From an uncultured Sphingomonas sp. (GTDB lineage Bacteria > Pseudomonadota > Alphaproteobacteria > Sphingomonadales > Sphingomonadaceae): a stretch of 35,009 nt of DNA. The stretch covers positions 1 through 35,009 of the forward strand of contig NZ_CAMLAC010000013.1 in the NCBI RefSeq assembly GCF_946477935.1, given 5' to 3'. Position 1 is the stretch's first letter. Every line of letters begins with the position of its first letter. Under the pieces are notes generated by a model, which was not told the DNA's origin, did not search any database, and worked only from the letters and a program-made list of their open reading frames with translations. Shown here one piece after another: positions 31,552 to 35,009 of this stretch. A program made the position numbers and the translations under genes.

Positions 31552-32406
31552 ATGCCGCTTACAGCCAAGAGGCCCACGCAGGAACTAGTCGACATCGTCG
31601 GGGCGCTCGGTGGTACCTGGAGCGGCTATATCGCGATGTGCCGCTGCCCAGCTCACAGCGACAGCGATCCAAGCCTGTCGATCCGCCAAGGCGATCGCGG
31701 GATCCTCGTTACCTGCTTTGCCGGATGCTCGCGAGAAGACGTCCTGAGGGAACTCCGCCGGGTCCGACCAGATCGCCACTATTCGGCACCCGACCCAACC
31801 GGCCCGCAGCGCCCGGCCAATGTCGACCGGCTCTGGGAGCAGGCTGGCGATGTTCGAGGCACCTTGGCCGAACGCTATCTCGCTCGCCGCAACCTCCTTC
31901 CGCCGCCACGCGAGGTGCGCTTCCATCCGCGGTGCCCATACATGCCGAGGCCGAAGACGGTATTCGAGCCGGCCCTGCTGATCGCGGTGCGCGAGACCCG
32001 TCAACTGGTCGCCATTCAGAGGATTTTTCTCGACCCCGCGACCGCCGACTATACGCGCAAGGTAATGCTTGGCACGCCTGGGAACGGCTCGTGGCGGGGC
32101 GGGGAGGGGGGCACCATCCTTGCGATTGCCGAAGGCTTCGAAACCGCAGATGCGTTCGCTCGTCTCAACGCCATCCCCTGCTGGGCTTCTCTCGGCGCAC
32201 GGCGTCTCGATCAACTAGTCATCCCGTCCGCAATCGATACGCTCCTCATCGCCCAGGACAATGACGCCGAAGGCCGACGCGCGGCCGACAAGGCGGAGAA
32301 CCATTATCGACGGCCGGGTCTGATCATCCGCCGGGCACCGCCCCCGGCAAAGTTCAAGGATTGGGCGAAAGCCCTCGACGCCACCGTCCAGCCCATCGGG
32401 GCCTAG
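31552..32406 (+). CDS. Toprim and CHC2-type zinc-finger protein (primase-like)
   Basis: A 284-aa protein related to DnaG-type and plasmid primases. The N-terminal zinc finger CRCPAHSDSDPSLSI...VTCFAGCSREDVL uses Cys32, His35, Cys55 and Cys59. The C-terminal Toprim domain has ILAIAEGFETADAF (Glu194) and LLIAQDNDAEGRRAA (Asp236/Asp238), the metal-binding positions. It may synthesise primers for conjugative or vegetative replication, but a separate polymerase core is not evident, so activity is uncertain. The ATG has an excellent Shine-Dalgarno sequence (AGGAGGTGAACCC). It is followed after 77 bp by the methyltransferase-helicase gene on the same strand. Confidence 0.88.
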   Translation: MPLTAKRPTQELVDIVGALGGTWSGYIAMCRCPAHSDSDPSLSIRQGDRGILVTCFAGCSREDVLRELRRVRPDRHYSAPDPTGPQRPANVDRLWEQAGDVRGTLAERYLARRNLLPPPREVRFHPRCPYMPRPKTVFEPALLIAVRETRQLVAIQRIFLDPATADYTRKVMLGTPGNGSWRGGEGGTILAIAEGFETADAFARLNAIPCWASLGARRLDQLVIPSAIDTLLIAQDNDAEGRRAADKAENHYRRPGLIIRRAPPPAKFKDWAKALDATVQPIGA

Positions 32407-32422
32407 GCGCTCGGCGCCGGAA

Positions 32423-32437
32423 GAGGGGAGGGGGATC
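32423..32437 (+). promoter_or_regulatory. Purine-rich motif before the methyltransferase-helicase gene
   Basis: GAGGGGAGGGGGATC, 46 bp before the start codon; a near-copy of the motif at 31511. The actual Shine-Dalgarno sequence (AAGGAG) is further downstream, so this is not simply an RBS. Confidence 0.45.
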
Positions 32438-32483
32438 GAGAGCGTGATGCTGCTGAGGGTGCAGCCACGAAGGAGATCCCGAG

Positions 32484-34937
32484 ATGACCGACCTCTTCCA
32501 CGCGGCCGATCGCGCCGACCATCATGCCGCGCGTCTGCTCCTTCCGCACCTCGCAGCGGACAGCGTCATCAGCCGCCGCCTGATCAACGATATCATGGTC
32601 ACCGCTTTCGGCGGGTCCGACGCCGACGGCCGCTGGACTCAGCGCACAAGCTTCGAGGTCCTCGAACATGCGCTCGCCCTACACCTCCGCTCAACCGGCC
32701 AGAGCTTGAAGTCCTTTGCTGACGTCAGCAGCCTGGTCGCACTTTCGGAGAGGCTCCCGACCCAGACGGTGCGGAGCGAGGAGCAACTCGACTGGCAGCA
32801 ATTTTCAACGCCAGTCGACATCGCCGCCGTCGCGGTCCTGCTTGCGGACGTCCAGCCCGATGACGTCATCCTCGAGCCGAGCGCCGGCAACGGACTGCTT
32901 GTCGCTCAAATCGGGCAGCACAAAGCCCTCCACCTCAACGAGCTCGATCCCCTCCGCCGTGGGCGGCTGCACCGCGTCTTCCCGGAGGCTACGATCTCCG
33001 GCGAGGACGGCGCAACGATCAACTCGACCTTGGCTGCTGCCGAGCGACCCTCGCTCATCCTCATGAACCCGCCATTCTCGCGCTCCCTCGGGCGCGGCGC
33101 TGACGACTATGCGGCGGTCCGCCATCTACAGGCTGCGCTTCGCCGGCTGCAGTCGGGGGGACGTCTGATTGCGATCATGCCTGATTGGTTCGGACCCAGC
33201 GCCAGAATGCGCGACCAGTACGAAACGGTGCTGCGCAACGTCACCGTCCAGACCTCGGTGCGGCTCGAAAAGTGCTATTTGAAGCACGGGACGTCGATCG
33301 CCGTCCGACTGTTCGTGATCGACAAGGTCCCCGGCAAGGCACCGCCTTCCGTAATCCAGCGCTCCTCTGTGGCCGAGCTTCTCGATGCGCTGCGCGTTCC
33401 CGAAAGATCGAGGGCCCGTCAAGACGAGTGCGTGCCTGCGCCAAAGCGGTCGGTCGGCATCTCGCTTTTTCGCGCGGTCAAGAGCAGCCGCCCAGAACCG
33501 CGGACCTTTCACGCGCCCGTTCGCAACGATGTGCTCCCCGTCGAATATGAGAAGCTCGCGACGCCTGCACCGCTCCTCGAGCAGACCGGCGTCTATCTTC
33601 CCTACCGGCCAAGCCGCATCAGCTTCTCCACCGCCGGCGAACATCCGACCGCGCTGGTCGAATCCGTGGCGATGGGATCGATCCCGGCGCCGGTCCCCGA
33701 CTATGTCCCGTCGCTACCCGAGCGCACCGTGGCCGAGCGCCTGCTTTCCGCCTCCCAGCTCGAAACGGTCGTCTATGCGGGGCATGCTTGGGCGCAGACG
33801 ATCCCCGGCCGCTTCAAGCCGAACAAGGAAGGCGTCGGCTTGACCCTTGCCGAGGACGGCGACGCCTATCGAAAAGGCTTCTTCCTGGGAGATGGGACGG
33901 GTGCAGGGAAGGGCCGGCAGATAGCAGCCTGCATTCTCGACAACTGGCTGCAAGGCCGTCGCCGCAACATCTGGGTCACCAAGAACGCCCCCCTTCTCGA
34001 AGATGCGCGCCGGGACTGGACTGCGCTCGGCGGTCTCAGCGGCGACATTCAGCCCATCTCCAACTGGAAGATCGACGAGCCGATCAGGCTCGATCAGGGT
34101 GTCCTCCTTGTCACCTATCCCACGCTGCGCTCGATGCGCGGCGATCACAGCCGGCTGAAGCAGATCGTCGATTGGGCGGGAGCCGACTTCCGAGGCGTAC
34201 TGGCGTTCGATGAAGCCCATGAAATGGGCGGCGTCGCGGGCGGGGAGGGCGCCCTTGGCGCCAAGGAAGGATCGCAGCAGGGTATCTGCGGCGTGCTTCT
34301 CCAGAACCAGCTTCCCGGTGCGCGCGTGCTCTATGCCTCTGCGACCGGCGCGTCCGAGGTCAACAATCTCGCATATGCGGTGCGCCTCGGCCTCTGGGGA
34401 CCGGAGACCGCGTTCGCCGATCGCGAGCAATTCATCAGCGGCATCCGCAAGGGCGGCATCGCGGCGATGGAGCTAGTTGCTCGCGATCTCAAGGCGACCG
34501 GTCTCTACATGGCGCGAGCGTTGAGTTTCGCGGGCGTCGAGTACGAAATTCTCCGGCACGAACTGACCCCGGCCCAGATCGAAATCTATGACACATATGC
34601 CGACGCCTGGTCGATCATCCACCAGAACATGGAGCGAGCTCTCGAACTCACCGGCGTCGTCGACGGGCTGGAAAACGCCACGCTGAACAGCGGTGCCAAG
34701 GCGTCGGCCCGCTCGCGCTTCGAATCCACCAAGCAGCGCTTCTTCGGACAGGTGCTGCTGTCCATGAAGCTTCCGACCGTGGTCGCTGCCGTCCGCCAGC
34801 ATCTCGCAAACGGCCAATCGGTCGTGCTGCAGCTAGTTACCACCGCAGAGTCGATCCTGGATCGTCGTCTCGACGCACTGAGTCCCGACGAACGAGCCGA
34901 GCTTGAGATCGATCTCTCTCCGCGCGAATACGTCTAA
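32484..34937 (+). CDS. Strawberry-notch-like methyltransferase-helicase, probably truncated
   Basis: An 817-aa protein. The N-terminal part has an adenine-methyltransferase-like fold: ILEPSAGNGLLV for AdoMet (129-140) and the catalytic NPPF (195-198). It is followed by a superfamily 2 helicase part with GDGTGAGKGRQ (469-479) as Walker A and FDEAHEMGG (575-583) as Walker B. The YASATGASEVNNLAY segment is typical of the bacterial strawberry-notch family. Such proteins are usually about 1400 aa (from memory) with a second helicase lobe, absent here. The stop comes directly at a 20-bp palindrome with AT-richer sequence, so the gene is probably broken by an insertion. ATG after AAGGAG. Confidence 0.85.
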   Translation: MTDLFHAADRADHHAARLLLPHLAADSVISRRLINDIMVTAFGGSDADGRWTQRTSFEVLEHALALHLRSTGQSLKSFADVSSLVALSERLPTQTVRSEEQLDWQQFSTPVDIAAVAVLLADVQPDDVILEPSAGNGLLVAQIGQHKALHLNELDPLRRGRLHRVFPEATISGEDGATINSTLAAAERPSLILMNPPFSRSLGRGADDYAAVRHLQAALRRLQSGGRLIAIMPDWFGPSARMRDQYETVLRNVTVQTSVRLEKCYLKHGTSIAVRLFVIDKVPGKAPPSVIQRSSVAELLDALRVPERSRARQDECVPAPKRSVGISLFRAVKSSRPEPRTFHAPVRNDVLPVEYEKLATPAPLLEQTGVYLPYRPSRISFSTAGEHPTALVESVAMGSIPAPVPDYVPSLPERTVAERLLSASQLETVVYAGHAWAQTIPGRFKPNKEGVGLTLAEDGDAYRKGFFLGDGTGAGKGRQIAACILDNWLQGRRRNIWVTKNAPLLEDARRDWTALGGLSGDIQPISNWKIDEPIRLDQGVLLVTYPTLRSMRGDHSRLKQIVDWAGADFRGVLAFDEAHEMGGVAGGEGALGAKEGSQQGICGVLLQNQLPGARVLYASATGASEVNNLAYAVRLGLWGPETAFADREQFISGIRKGGIAAMELVARDLKATGLYMARALSFAGVEYEILRHELTPAQIEIYDTYADAWSIIHQNMERALELTGVVDGLENATLNSGAKASARSRFESTKQRFFGQVLLSMKLPTVVAAVRQHLANGQSVVLQLVTTAESILDRRLDALSPDERAELEIDLSPREYV

Positions 34938-34954
34938 TGTGGAGCTCCACATTA
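34935..34954. repeat. 20-bp perfect palindrome at the helicase stop codon
   Basis: TAATGTGGAG followed by its exact reverse complement CTCCACATTA. Its first TAA is the stop of the methyltransferase-helicase. The sequence then becomes AT-richer (CACATATTCTTTGCAG). It could be the terminal part of an insertion sequence or an attachment-like site. Confidence 0.65.
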
Positions 34955-35009
34955 CACATATTCTTTGCAGTCGCAGTTTATGTCGAGCGTGGCGGCGAGA
35001 GACGCAGGT
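34938..35009. mobile_element. Possible left end of an inserted element (runs off the window)
   Basis: The 72 bp after the helicase stop show no continuation of the helicase in any obvious frame and differ in composition from the gene. A truncated gene followed by a palindrome suggests the border of an insertion sequence or other mobile element. No transposase sequence is visible, so the family cannot be named. Confidence 0.35.

Overview
This window looks like part of the backbone of a large conjugative plasmid from an alphaproteobacterium, most likely a sphingomonad (Sphingomonas, Sphingobium or Novosphingobium group). The reasons are the high GC content, an F-type (MPF-F) transfer cluster, a repA-parA-parB block with iterons and palindromic parS-like sites, a Toprim/CHC2 protein followed by a strawberry-notch-type methyltransferase-helicase, and a RHE_PE00001/DUF1612-like protein beside parB. 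The host assignment rests on remembered family distributions, not on a search.

Left arm (1-10,346, minus strand): a densely packed F-type type IV secretion operon. In transcription order it reads traA (pilin), traL, traE, traK, traB, a DsbC-like disulfide isomerase, traV, traC, a small membrane protein, trbI, an S26/TraF-type signal peptidase, traW, another small membrane protein and the 5' end of traU, which runs off the window. Most starts overlap the previous stop (TGATG or GTGA) or carry a strong Shine-Dalgarno sequence. Upstream of traA is a 338-bp gene-free region with a 15-bp inverted repeat, a second GC-rich inverted repeat and repeated GGTGAC boxes.

Next (10,685-16,005) come a possible ribbon-helix-helix protein, an XRE-type regulator, a VirB1-like lytic transglycosylase, a Cys/His-containing protein of possible DUF1173 type, a small membrane protein, and a divergent merR-SDR pair with a clear MerR-type promoter (19-bp spacer containing a palindrome).

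Accessory island (about 16,006-26,442): two converging modules that look like conflict or anti-phage systems. On the plus strand, a PIN-like protein lies 9 bp before a 1265-aa protein with an N-terminal SIR2 domain. On the minus strand are six genes: a TIR-like/nucleoside-deoxyribosyltransferase-like protein, a tyrosine recombinase, a trypsin-like protease, a PD-(D/E)XK nuclease-like protein and two unknown proteins. The first four are joined by 4-8-bp overlaps. This is the best candidate for an undescribed system. The defence role is inferred from domains and context only.

Replication and partition block (26,443-31,447): a RHE_PE00001-like gene converges on parB. Minus-strand repA, parA and parB follow with three identical 18-bp parS-like palindromes. 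Upstream of repA are an 11-bp inverted repeat, likely the RepA operator, and a set of iterons of consensus CCCCCAATCGGTCAGGA, four of them at 22-bp steps. Two more iteron copies lie inside the parB coding sequence and one weaker copy sits beside the parS site between repA and parA.

Right end (31,552-35,009): a Toprim/zinc-finger protein and a strawberry-notch-like methyltransferase-helicase, each preceded by the same purine-rich 15-mer. The helicase stops at 817 aa. A perfect 20-bp palindrome and AT-richer sequence begin at its stop codon, suggesting an insertion whose remainder lies outside the window. I saw no tRNA, rRNA or CRISPR array.
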